From NCBI GenBank assembly GCA_963744915.1, contig CAVUUY010000006.1, positions 309,985 to 373,984 of the forward strand: a stretch of DNA of 64,000 nt, written 5' to 3'. The DNA comes from DATAFF01 sp963744915 (GTDB taxonomy: Bacteria; Pseudomonadota; Alphaproteobacteria; Rhizobiales; Aestuariivirgaceae). Each line of letters begins with the position of its first letter. The stretch's first letter is position 1. Made by a program: the position numbers and the translations under genes. The notes below the pieces were generated by a model. It worked only from the letters and a program-made list of their open reading frames with translations. It was not told the origin of the DNA and made no database searches. Below, piece by piece: positions 18,434 to 26,321 of this stretch.

Positions 18434-18865
18434 ATGAGACACGCAATGATCCGAGCTGGCCTGGCAATCGCAATAGCGGCCGGAATGATGCTGTTGACGG
18501 GACCAACATCGTTTGCTGCCAGCGTTAAGTATAGAGCTGATTTGAAAGGCTCGAAGGAAGTGCCCCCGACCGACAGCACCGGCAGCGGCAAGGCTAACAT
18601 CACATACGACACCAAATCCAAGAAACTGTCATGGGTCGCGACCTATCGCGGTCTAAGTGGCGAGCCGACTGCCGCCCATTTTCATGGACCCGCCGCGCCT
18701 GGAGAGAGCGCAGGACCCGTTGTCGATATTTCGGGTGATATCAAGAAAGGAAGCGCCGAGCTGACGCCCGAACAGGCGGCAGAGCTGGAAGCCGGGAAAT
18801 GGTATGTGAACATCCACACGGAAAAATTCCCCGACGGTGAAATACGGGGCCAGGTTGTCAAGTAG
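18434..18865 (+). CDS. CHRD domain-containing exported protein
   Basis: The 143-residue product starts MRHAMIRAGLAIAIAAGMML and has a signal peptide ending SFAAS. The rest is a single CHRD domain: the opening YRADLKGSKEVPPTDSTGSG, the histidine motif AAHFHGPAAPGESAGPVV and the terminal WYVNIHTEKFPDGEIRGQVV all match. CHRD domains occur in chordin and in bacterial secreted proteins of unknown role. An internal ATG at 18434 is chosen because the frame above it lacks a signal peptide; GGGAGCG precedes it. Two small exported-protein genes lie on either side. Confidence 0.92.
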   Translation: MRHAMIRAGLAIAIAAGMMLLTGPTSFAASVKYRADLKGSKEVPPTDSTGSGKANITYDTKSKKLSWVATYRGLSGEPTAAHFHGPAAPGESAGPVVDISGDIKKGSAELTPEQAAELEAGKWYVNIHTEKFPDGEIRGQVVK

Positions 18866-18993
18866 CTGCTGCTCCGGTTTTCTCGCCGCGGTGGCAGGAA
18901 CGTGACCCGATCGGTACGGTCTGGCTGCGACCTCTGATGTCGTCGCTGCCAGGCCTTTACCACGCTTTCCCAAGCTCTGGACAGTCGAACGGA

Positions 18994-19455
18994 TCAGCGC
19001 AGGCGCTGAACCTTCGCAAGTTCTCCGTTGGCTTTCATCTTGATCGAAAAGGGCTTCCCATCGCGCATGGCACGGAACTCAAGGTTCTCTCTTGTGCAAA
19101 GCTGCACTTCGACATGGTTGAACCCAAATTCAGCGACGATGGCCCCGGCCTTTTCACAGGTGATCGATGGCAGGGTTTCCGTGGGCTCATTTGGAACAGC
19201 GAGTGCCACACGGCGCTTAGCTGACTTGCTGAACCTCCGACTCTCGGAGCGCACGATTTTTTTCTTGCGCGAGGGGGCGTGGTACCGTTTGCGCGGGGGG
19301 GCGTAATATCGTTGATGCCACGCCGGCGGTTCATAATAGGATCCAGACCAGAAGCCACCGAAGCCCTGCCGGGCTTCGAGACCGGAGGCTAACCCGAACA
19401 CTGCTAATAGCGCCGTGAGGCAAGCAAGCAGGGTTGACCTGCACAATGTAATCAT
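18994..19455 (-). CDS. Exported protein: basic leader module plus short C-terminal domain
   Basis: The 153-residue product starts MITLCRSTLLACLTALLAVF, a signal peptide ending LEARQG. A tyrosine/proline-rich basic segment follows (YYAPPRKRYHAPSRKKKIVR, FSKSAKRRVALAVP). The C-terminal 55 residues (ITCEKAGAIVAEFGF, RDGKPFSIKMKANGELAKVQ) form a separate domain. The leader and basic segment closely match the N-terminus of the L,D-transpeptidase at 29738. The C-terminal domain matches that of the protein at 33254. The protein is therefore a mosaic of two modules that occur separately elsewhere in the window. Its role is unknown; a periplasmic or cell-wall site is likely from the positive charge. 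Confidence 0.75.
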   Translation of the reverse strand: MITLCRSTLLACLTALLAVFGLASGLEARQGFGGFWSGSYYEPPAWHQRYYAPPRKRYHAPSRKKKIVRSESRRFSKSAKRRVALAVPNEPTETLPSITCEKAGAIVAEFGFNHVEVQLCTRENLEFRAMRDGKPFSIKMKANGELAKVQRLR

Positions 19456-19622
19456 ATTGGCCCCCGCGGCATTTCTGGGATGGGAAGAATGGCAATGAGT
19501 GAATATCATGGTCTGATTTAGCGCGGTAATCTTCGGCGAATTATAGTAAATGGGCATTGACCTCGGGACTGGCAGGACTCTCGCCAACGACGAGAGCGGG
19601 TGAGTGCTCTCAGGGGCACATT

Positions 19623-19761
19623 CGTTAAGAAGGGTGCCCGGTCGGGGAACCGAACACCCTGGCGCTTTCGCGCTTGCGCCGGGAGGGGATTCCGGCGCTG
19701 TGCCGACGACCATGGCCATTCGAGCGGGGGCAGGATGGCCACTCCAAACGGACGCCGGTAC
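19623..19761 (+). repeat. Dispersed repeat A, copy 1, with conserved hairpins
   Basis: About 140 bp, from CGTTAAGAAG to GCCGGTAC, recurs at 51041-51205 with roughly 85-90% identity by eye; copy 2 has about 25 extra bases near its left end. It contains a stem GGGTG/CACCC with inner CGGT/ACCG around CGGGGA, then a GCGC-TTTC-GCGC hairpin, then a conserved single-stranded-looking tail. No open frame is conserved between the copies. It could be a structured RNA or a REP/MITE-like element. Confidence 0.75.
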
Positions 19762-19881
19762 CCAAAAATGTGCTACTGAAACATCACGACTGGGACGTAT
19801 ATGCGAGCCTCCGCAATGTGGGTATAGGTATCAAAGTCCTTCTAGGCCGTATATTGTACGAAAGGCCAATGCCTGACGAAA

Positions 19882-19919
19882 GCGGGACGGCCTGGACAGT
19901 CCATCGAAGGCCGCCCCGC
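19882..19919. other. GC-rich inverted repeat
   Basis: GCGGGACGGCCT and AGGCCGCCCCGC, 14 bp apart, pair over 12 positions with one mismatch. No T-run follows, so a classical terminator is unlikely. It lies between repeat A and the FixK-type box. Confidence 0.4.
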
Positions 19920-20156
19920 CTACGACGATCACCCCCAAGCCGCGCCAATCCCCGACAGCGCCTTAGATCTGGGAGCCGCCGTATCTCCTGACCGGGGCAG
20001 AACCTGCGCTGCCAAAGTGGGCAGATCGGGACGTGACGATCACAAGACCGTGTCTTCGTCCCTTATGGCTCCCGGCATATCTGGATTGTCGTCCAGCACA
20101 CATAGTTCGCGCGATCGCCCGTGCGTTCTGCTGCCTGCTTCGACGCAGCGAGGGAC

Positions 20157-20170
20157 TTGACCCAGATCAA
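20157..20170. promoter_or_regulatory. FNR/FixK-type box, TTGAC-N4-ATCAA
   Basis: TTGACCCAGATCAA lies 61.5 bp (centre) upstream of the start codon at 20225. At -41.5 it would give a transcription start near 20205 and a leader of about 20 nt that contains the GAGAAAGGGG ribosome site. This is the best-placed box in the window. Confidence 0.65.
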
Positions 20171-20224
20171 GGCTAGAAGAGGTGTTGGGGCGCAAGCTCT
20201 CCATGCCGAGAGAAAGGGGGTAGC

Positions 20225-20653
20225 ATGGTCAAGTTGCTCATGGCCGCGGTTCTCGTGGGTGGCATCTCGACGTACGTCGTCCACTCAAAGCACACTTCAG
20301 TTACGCTACCGCTTCCAACCACAAAATTCCATGAACTGAAGAGCCAAGCCAGCGTGCGTATGCGGAGCTTCCATCTGCCGCAAGTCAATGGAAAGGTGGT
20401 GCGCTTTTGTCTCTCTCGCCTGAACCAATGCGGCAAGCCGGCGGCTGACGCGTTCTGCCGTAGTAACGGATTCAAGGAGGCGTTCACTTTCCAGCGCAAT
20501 GAATCGGGAGAGACTACGGCCACAAATTTCCGTCAAATCAATTGCAGGCATTCAGCCAAGACCGTCGATGCGGATCAAGTGCATGATTATTCAGACGATC
20601 GCAAAATGCTGGCAGAGCACCATCCTCTTTTCGAATTGATACATCGAACATAG
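20225..20653 (+). CDS. Hypothetical protein with N-terminal membrane anchor or signal
   Basis: The 142-residue product opens MVKLLMAAVLVGGISTYVVH, a short hydrophobic helix without a clear cleavage site, so it may be anchored in the inner membrane. The rest contains HLPQVNGKVVRFCLSRLNQC, GKPAADAFCRSNGF and ATNFRQINC. These give four evenly spread cysteines that probably form two disulfides in the periplasm. I recognise no catalytic motif; related proteins appear as conserved hypotheticals in rhizobia. A strong AAAGGGG site lies 6 nt before the ATG, and an FNR/FixK-type box at ideal spacing suggests induction at low oxygen. Confidence 0.7.
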   Translation: MVKLLMAAVLVGGISTYVVHSKHTSVTLPLPTTKFHELKSQASVRMRSFHLPQVNGKVVRFCLSRLNQCGKPAADAFCRSNGFKEAFTFQRNESGETTATNFRQINCRHSAKTVDADQVHDYSDDRKMLAEHHPLFELIHRT

Positions 20654-20741
20654 GGGAGCATGCACCGATCGCGTCTCGCATGGCTGGGACCACCCAAGGG
20701 CGCCCTTTGTCGGGTCGCGAACACCCCGAACAGCCCGAACA

Positions 20742-20951
20742 CTATGCGAGTCGAATATCGCTGACCGCCGTCTTACCGGTACGACGATCCGGTTGGGTTT
20801 CGTACTCAACCTTCTGACCCTCTACCAGGTTTGATATTCCCGCCCGCTCGAGCGCAGTGACATGGACGAAAACATCTGGTCCACCACCGTCTGGCTGGAT
20901 AAAGCCGAACCCCTTCTGGCCGTTGAAAAATTTCACTGTTCCTCTGATCAC
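20742..20951 (-). CDS. CspA-family cold-shock protein
   Basis: The 69-residue product is a complete cold-shock domain: RGTVKFFNGQKGFGFIQPDG contains both RNP motifs, and VFVHVTALERAG completes the nucleic-acid-binding face. The frame is open to 21050, but no family member has that extension. GTG at 20951 is preceded by AAGGACAGACA and gives the normal length. Csp proteins bind single-stranded RNA or DNA and melt RNA structure. A paralogue lies at 36481 and the two share most residues. The 3' end of the divergent-family gene at 20225 is 88 bp away, converging. Confidence 0.92.
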   Translation of the reverse strand: MIRGTVKFFNGQKGFGFIQPDGGGPDVFVHVTALERAGISNLVEGQKVEYETQPDRRTGKTAVSDIRLA

Positions 20952-21148
20952 TGTCTGTCCTTCGCTGTACCCGTTGCGATTTTTTTCGGCACTAATACCA
21001 ATGCCCTTATAGCTGGCGAAGGACAAGTGGCAAGGTGCGCAATGTCTCATTCAAGCTGCACGGTTCAACTCGAGGCGAGTTCGACCTTGCAGCGCAAATC
21101 CTGGCAGTCCGGGGCCATGGCGAAGACTAAAGTCCAAAGCCAAGGCTT

Positions 21149-21280
21149 TTAAAACGCCGTGACCTTGGTTTGCCCTGGCGGGCCTGCGATGAGCATCCCC
21201 AAACCCACGAGCAGGATTGCTGCGCCCGCGATGGCTCCGATAAAGCCGGCATTCTGATCCGGCCCATACCAGCCAATCAT
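21149..21280 (-). pseudogene. C-terminal remnant of a GlsB/YeaQ/YmgE-family membrane protein
   Basis: A 43-codon frame reads MIGWYGPDQNAGFIGAIAGA followed by ILLVGLGMLIAGPPG. This matches the last third of GlsB/YeaQ/YmgE transglycosylase-associated proteins, where an IGWYRPDQGAGFIGAI-like segment precedes the last membrane helix. The first two helices are absent; upstream bases in frame do not resemble the family. I therefore call it a 5'-truncated relic, although a small one-helix protein could still be made. An FNR/FixK-type box lies only 4 bp upstream of the ATG. Confidence 0.6.
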
Positions 21281-21283
21281 CTG

Positions 21284-21297
21284 TTGATCCAAATCAA
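21284..21297. promoter_or_regulatory. FNR/FixK-type box, TTGAT-N4-ATCAA
   Basis: TTGATCCAAATCAA is a perfect palindrome. It is too close to the truncated GlsB-like frame (4 bp) to act as a normal activator site for it. It could have served the intact gene before truncation, or it could drive the + strand toward the receiver gene at 21595 from a start near 21332. Confidence 0.5.
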
Positions 21298-21594
21298 AGC
21301 AAATCGAACCACTGTAATGCTAGCATTCAATGTTCTGAGAAAATCGGCATACAAAATTGTGTGCGACAGCACAGAAACCTATGTACTGAAGCCTCCGAAA
21401 ACATCCAGCATGTCTAAAATTACCTGTGTCCTTCCTATTGAAATAAATCCGCAAAAGCGGCACCAAAGAGCAAATGAATGGCAGTAAATAACAAGTCAAC
21501 TCCCGCTGATTGAGTTATATCGCCGTCATCGACCTCCTGATTCTTTTTTGCCCGGCGCCTCAGGCTGCACGGGCTCGAGGGTGCTTGCAGCGTT
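21298..21594. other. A/T-richer intergenic region before the receiver gene
   Basis: No gene recognised. The composition is clearly A/T-richer than the neighbours. The ribosome site of the next gene is weak: AGCGTT directly precedes its ATG. Confidence 0.4.
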
Positions 21595-21972
21595 ATGACA
21601 GATCAGCAGAAGACCATCTGCGTTGTTGACGACGACCCGGAAATGCGGAAGGCACTGGAACGTGTTCTCAGCGTGCATGGCTATCGCCCGTGTTCCTTTG
21701 CCTCGATCGCCGAATTCCATTCGGATGCTAAGTCCCGGGAAGCGCTCTGCCTGATACTAGACATTCACTTGAATGGAGAGTCTGGTTTCGATCTGAAGCG
21801 GCAGCTCTCGCACACTGTTCCTGGACTGCCCGTGATTTTCATCACCGGCCGGGATAGTGAGATTAGTCGCGAAACCGCTCAGCAGGTCGGCGGCGCGGCA
21901 TATCTCGTAAAACCCTTCGAGTCGAAGGCGCTACTCGACGCGCTCGAAATAGCAACCCATACACGATCATAG
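21595..21972 (+). CDS. Single-domain response regulator (receiver only)
   Basis: The 125-residue protein is a bare CheY-like receiver. CVVDDDPEMRKAL carries the acidic pocket, LCLILDIHLNGESGFDLK the phosphoacceptor aspartate, VIFITGRDS the switch threonine and AAYLVKPF the conserved lysine. The sequence is closest in style to FixJ/TodT receivers, but it has no output domain. It precedes the sensor kinase at 22190 by 217 bp on the same strand, which makes that kinase a likely partner. It could serve as a phosphate sink or as a relay. Confidence 0.9.
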   Translation: MTDQQKTICVVDDDPEMRKALERVLSVHGYRPCSFASIAEFHSDAKSREALCLILDIHLNGESGFDLKRQLSHTVPGLPVIFITGRDSEISRETAQQVGGAAYLVKPFESKALLDALEIATHTRS

Positions 21973-22189
21973 ATACGACACATTCAGCCATACCGGGTCG
22001 CATCGACGGCGGAGGGCGGGGCGATGCTATTTCACCGGCCCAATTATTCAATCGAACCGAGCATCTCGAATCATTCCGCGCTCGACATGAACGACTGTCG
22101 CCACGGAGCGACCGCGGGTTTCACCCTGGGCATGATCTGCTCGTCCGGAGGATGGTCCTAGGGATTATTTCTGTTTATCGTGAGATCAA

Positions 22190-24124
22190 ATGTCCGGTGG
22201 TGTACATTTGCGGATCGGGAGCATGCGTTCTGGTTTGACGAAGCACATCTGTCACAACCGCTCGACCGGGGCGTTGATCCTATGTCTCTTGTTTGCGGCG
22301 GTTCTGTTCATGACGGAAGCCGCTACAGCCGAGTCCAAACGGGTGATGCTGCTTCATTCCTTTGGCAAGGAATTCAAGCCGTGGAGCGAATATGCCAAAA
22401 CCATCCGCGACGAACTGAACCGGCAATCGCCATGGCCGCTCGACATCACTGAGCAATCGCTGATAACCGCCCGATCGAGCGATGAAGATCCGGAGACCCC
22501 GTTCGTTGAGTATCTCCGTGCGCTGTTTGCCAAGCGACCCCTCGATCTGATCGTGAGCATCGGCGCGCCCGCGGCAGGCTTTATTCAGCGGCACCGTGAA
22601 CAGCTCTTTGCCACCACCCCAATGGTGTTCACGGCAGTGGACCAGCGTCGCGTTCAATATTCCGATCTCACTGCCAACGACACCGTTGTCGCGGTCCGAA
22701 TCGACTATTTGGCTGCGATAGAGAACATCTTGCAGGTATTGCCGGACACCAAACATGTGGCAGTGGTAGTCGGCGCTTCTCCAGTTGAACAGTTCTGGCG
22801 CAGGGAGATAGCCAGAGAGGTCAAGCCGATAGAAGGGCGCGTTGAATTTACCTGGTTTGATGATCTGTCGTTCGAAGACATACTGAAGCAGGCCGCTGCA
22901 CTTCCGCCGCACTCAGCCATTTTCTGGGAGCTGATGTCGGTCGATGCGGCGGGTGTCGTGCACGAAGGCAACACGGCCTTGGCAAGACTGCATGCCGTCG
23001 CCAACGCCCCCATTTTTTCCTATGACGAGTCCTTCTTTGGCAACGAGATTGTTGGCGGCCCTCTTCTCTCCGTGCTCGAGGGGAGCCGCCAGACCGCTGC
23101 GGTAGCTATTCGCATCCTTGGCGGCGAGAAGGCGGGCGACATCAAGGTAGCGCCCATTCGATTCGCAGCGCCGATGTTCGACTGGAGGCAAATGCAGCGC
23201 TGGGGCATCAGCGAGAGCCGTCTCCCGCCGGGGAGCACGGTTCTGTTCCGCGAGCCAACCGTCTGGGACGAGTACCGCTGGCAAATAATGCTTACTGCCA
23301 TCGCGCTTCTTCTTCAGACAGCACTGATTGTCGGTCTTCTGTATGAACACCGGCGCCGGCGGACTGTCGAGGTCGAGGCACGCCTGCGCCTGGCACAGCT
23401 TGCACATCTCAACCGCCAAACGACCGCTGGCGAGCTGTCGGCATCGATCGCGCACGAACTCAGACAGCCTTTGGGCGCTATTCTCAGCAACACCGAAACG
23501 GTGGAATTGATGCTCGAGTTGCAGGCGCCGAACCTGGAGGAAATCAAGTTAATTTTGGCCGATATCAAGCGCGCCGATCAACGGGCGGATGGTGTGATAG
23601 AGCGGCTCCGTCGACTTTTTTCCAAGTCCGCAGTCGAAACGCAAGATGTCGACCTGAATGAAATTGTAGGCGAAGTGATCGGCATTTTGGCGGCGCAGGC
23701 TGCAGCCCATAACGTCACCATGAAGACTGCCCTCATTCCGGATCCGCTGATTGTCAAAGGTGATCGCGTCCAGCTGGAGCAGGTCATTCTCAACCTGGTT
23801 GTAAATGCCATAGATGCTCTTGCCGATGCGGGTACGGGTTATCGCCGGATCAAGGTTCGTACCCGCCTTGTCGACGAGAACACGGCGGAGCTCAGGGTTT
23901 CCGACAAGGGTCCAGGGATACGGCCCGATGTTCTGAAGCAAATCTTCGAACCATTCTTCACGACCAAGCAAGGCGGCATGGGAATGGGACTGGCGATTTC
24001 GCGAACGATTGTCGAAGCCCATGGCGGCCAGCTGTCGGCGGAGAACCGAGCCGGCGGAGGTGCGAACTTTCGCTTGACCCTTCCGGTGCAGCAGGTCCGC
24101 GCGCCAAGTGGCCAACACAGCTGA
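22190..24124 (+). CDS. Sensor histidine kinase with ABC-substrate-binding-like sensor domain
   Basis: The 644-residue protein has a signal/TM segment (about residues 28-45). A periplasmic ABC-substrate-binding-like domain follows, starting KRVMLLHSFGKEFKPWSEYA and ending near residue 350. A second membrane helix (residues 358-380, LTAIALLLQTALIVGLLY) comes next. The kinase core has the H-box SIAHELRQPLGAIL, the N-box VILNLVVNAIDAL, DKGPGI and GMGMGLAISRTIVEAHGG. This layout is common in Bradyrhizobium, usually beside FixJ/NarL-type regulators; its ligand is unknown. An alternative ATG lies at 22223. The receiver gene just upstream is the likely partner. Confidence 0.92.
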   Translation: MSGGVHLRIGSMRSGLTKHICHNRSTGALILCLLFAAVLFMTEAATAESKRVMLLHSFGKEFKPWSEYAKTIRDELNRQSPWPLDITEQSLITARSSDEDPETPFVEYLRALFAKRPLDLIVSIGAPAAGFIQRHREQLFATTPMVFTAVDQRRVQYSDLTANDTVVAVRIDYLAAIENILQVLPDTKHVAVVVGASPVEQFWRREIAREVKPIEGRVEFTWFDDLSFEDILKQAAALPPHSAIFWELMSVDAAGVVHEGNTALARLHAVANAPIFSYDESFFGNEIVGGPLLSVLEGSRQTAAVAIRILGGEKAGDIKVAPIRFAAPMFDWRQMQRWGISESRLPPGSTVLFREPTVWDEYRWQIMLTAIALLLQTALIVGLLYEHRRRRTVEVEARLRLAQLAHLNRQTTAGELSASIAHELRQPLGAILSNTETVELMLELQAPNLEEIKLILADIKRADQRADGVIERLRRLFSKSAVETQDVDLNEIVGEVIGILAAQAAAHNVTMKTALIPDPLIVKGDRVQLEQVILNLVVNAIDALADAGTGYRRIKVRTRLVDENTAELRVSDKGPGIRPDVLKQIFEPFFTTKQGGMGMGLAISRTIVEAHGGQLSAENRAGGGANFRLTLPVQQVRAPSGQHS

Positions 24125-24204
24125 TCCAGAGGCAATAATTCAGGCAGCCTAGGTCATCGAGGTGATGAAGCGGGCACTGGTCGAGCAATTGCGTCGCGCG
24201 GAGA

Positions 24205-25462
24205 TCAGCCTCGCCGGTGACCATGGTAGGCCAGGTATTTGCGCTGGGTGGAAATACGGTCCGCCAGATGCTTGGCGTCGTGCCAGACGCCCCAGATGAA
24301 GCTGGATCCCCTTCGCGACTGCCAAGGCAATCCCAGGAAATAGATCCCAGGTTCGATCGAAACGCCGCGCTGATGCTTCGGCCGACCCTTCTCGTCGAAA
24401 GCCTCGACCTTCAACCAGCCATAATCAGCAGTGAAACCTGTCGCCCAGATAATCGCCGTTATTCCGGCCTCCCCCAGATCCAGCTCGCAGATTGGGTTGG
24501 TCACACACTCCGGGTCCGATTCGATCCTGCGAGCATCGAGCTCTTGGGGAAGATCGAGGCCATTGCGGGCTATATAAGCGTCGGCTTCGTCCAACAGCGA
24601 CATGTAGCTGACATCGCCGCGCGCAAGATTGTCCGCCAGATCTCGCGCGAATATCATCGTACCGTTCCGGTACGATTTTGTCCGGCCGAGGAGCCTCATC
24701 CCCTGCGCGGCCAGACGCCGGAAGTCAACCGTCCGGCCACCACGAGCACCGCTTACGGCGATCGTGACATGCTCCGTGCCAGGCCCCGGCGTTTCGGTAT
24801 CCCACTTGCCGAGAACCCCCAGCCACCAGCAGAAGTCACGCCCGCGATAAGCCCGGGGAGGACGATCGTGCGCACCAATCGAGATGTAGACTCGCTTTCC
24901 TGCATGCAGAAGCTCGTCCGCGATCTGCACCCCCGATGATCCCGCACCGACCACCAACACCGTACCCTTGGGCAATTGGTCGGGATTGCGGTAGGCGCTG
25001 GAATGGATCTGATGGATGCCTGCATCCTCGGGAATAACAGGCGGGATGATGGGACGCTGAAAAGGTCCGGTAGCGGCAACGACGTTGTTGGCTTCAATCA
25101 TGCCATCCGACGTTTCGACTCGGAACCCAAGTCGCCCGGCATTCTTTCGCACAAGGTTTACCTCCACGCCGCAACGGATTGGGGCAGCGATCTGTTTTGC
25201 GTATGAGACGAAATAGTCCGCGACCTTCTCCTTGGGGGCAAAGGCATCGGGATCGAGATCGGGGAACTCCATGCCAGGAAACCGATCATGCCAGGCCGGA
25301 CCATTCGCAACCAAGGAGTTCCCACCTCTCCGAGCGCCAGCGTTCGGCAATGCGGTAACGCTCAAGGACGAGATGGGGCACGCCGCAATTGCTCAGGTGC
25401 TCGCTCATAGCCAACCCGGCCTGGCCCCCACCAACAACGAGCGTGTCCACTTCTTCTGACAT
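24205..25462 (-). pseudogene. Flavin-containing monooxygenase, frameshifted near the N-terminus
   Basis: The N-terminal part starts MSEEVDTLVVGGGQAGLAMS, an FAD Rossmann motif, and runs to ERWRSERW. The sense then continues in another frame as NSLVANGPAWHDRFPGMEF. From there 350 residues are intact, including the second Rossmann motif VLVVGAGSSGVQIADELL and IIWATGFTADYGWL, the FMO/BVMO C-terminal fingerprint. One extra G in a GGG run near 25320 explains the break. The enzyme would oxygenate amines or ketones with NADPH and O2. Either the gene is inactivated or the base is a sequencing error. The next feature upstream is a tRNA-Gly fragment. Confidence 0.8.
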
Positions 25463-25566
25463 TTCAGTGCCCTTTTCGGTTCCCCGAGACCTTTTTCCTC
25501 GATGCAAGTATGTAAGCGCGCCGAGGATAATCTCGCCGAACAACCCAATGCAATGCTTCGGAAATC

Positions 25567-25613
25567 TGGAGCGGGCGAAGGGAATCGAACCCTCGACATA
25601 CAGCTTGGGAAGC
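25567..25613 (-). tRNA. 3' half of tRNA-Gly(CCC), 5' half missing
   Basis: Read on the reverse strand, the segment gives the anticodon loop with CTTCCCAAG, a variable region TATGTC, a T-arm GAGGG-TTCGATT-CCCTT and the acceptor strand CGCCCGC-T-CCA. This is the last 47 nt of a tRNA-Gly with anticodon CCC. The D-arm and 5' acceptor strand are absent: beyond AGCT the sequence becomes unrelated. Integrases that use tRNA genes leave such 3'-end duplicates at the far end of an island, so this is a candidate attachment-site scar. Confidence 0.75.
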
Positions 25614-25821
25614 TACTAGGCAATCAAGCAAAACAATACCTTAGCTGCAAAACCCTGCCATATCGGCCTCAATCACTTCAAAGGGTTACCGGTGGCACGC
25701 AAAACCAAACGGCGATCCCGCTATGGGAAGTCGTCGTGGCCGAGTGCTCGCGAGCGCATTCATCTCAGGAACGAGAACTCCGCAAATTGAGCGGTGATCC
25801 TCACAACAGGAATGTAGCAGG

Positions 25822-26156
25822 ATGGCAAATCACACAGGCAAAGGCTGTTTCAAGAAGGGCGAGAGCGGAAATCCAGGCGGTCGACCAAAGCTTCCGGCCG
25901 AAGTGAAGGAGGCCTTTCAGGCAAAGGCTCTGATGCACTGGCAGTGCTGGTCAGGTGCTTGGAGTCAGATGACGATCGCATCGCTATGCTGGCTGCTCAA
26001 GCCATTCTCGACCGCGGCAGTGGCCGCCCGCCGCAAACGATCGATGCTAATATCAATGAGGACAGCAATGTCCGCTACTACGCCGAAGTCCCGAAGCCTT
26101 GCTCGAGCACTGAGGAATGGGTTGCTGGCAACCCACCCCAGAAACCAACGCATTGA
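25822..26156 (+). pseudogene. DUF5681-like (phage-type) protein, frameshifted
   Basis: The first frame reads MANHTGKGCFKKGESGNPGG and RPKLPAEVKEAFQAKA, the GxSGNPxGRP motif of DUF5681 proteins found beside phage terminases. After about residue 36 the sense moves to another frame, SDALAVLVRCLESDDDRIAM and AAQAILDRGSGRPPQTIDAN, ending at 26156. A single-base loss near 25925 accounts for it. A further fragment of the same family lies at about 37490-37548. No other phage gene is nearby. Confidence 0.65.
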
Positions 26157-26189
26157 TGAAAAGCATGCTTGTTGGGCCCCATCTACCCC

Positions 26190-26245
26190 GCTCCCGGCAT
26201 TTCATCGTGGGAAGTAGTGGTACCTCGACGGCCCCTGTTCCATCG
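26190..26245. repeat. Dispersed short repeat D, copy 1
   Basis: The segment around CTCGACGGCCCCTGTTCC, with an upstream GTGGGAAG-GTGGTAC context, recurs at about 41325-41375 and 52235-52280 with small differences. It does not belong to a recognisable gene in any copy. Confidence 0.5.
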
Positions 26246-26321
26246 GAATGCTTTTCGGTACACAAGTTTCCGCGACTGTGGGATCCTATCAGCGTAACCG
26301 TGAAAGAGCAGTGGTTGGTGC

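Larger units (their letters stand above)
19456..20224. other. Gene-free 769 bp holding repeat A and an inverted repeat
   Basis: No protein gene is recognised. The stretch contains repeat A (19623-19761), a GC-rich inverted repeat at 19882-19919 and the FixK-type box at 20157. Each is listed separately. Confidence 0.5.

Noticed and set aside
25389..25906. Open frames reading ERAKGIEPSTYSLGS and GEGNRTLDIQLGKL
   Set aside because: These phrases are the well-known spurious translations of a tRNA-Gly sequence; the DNA is the tRNA-Gly 3' fragment, not protein-coding.
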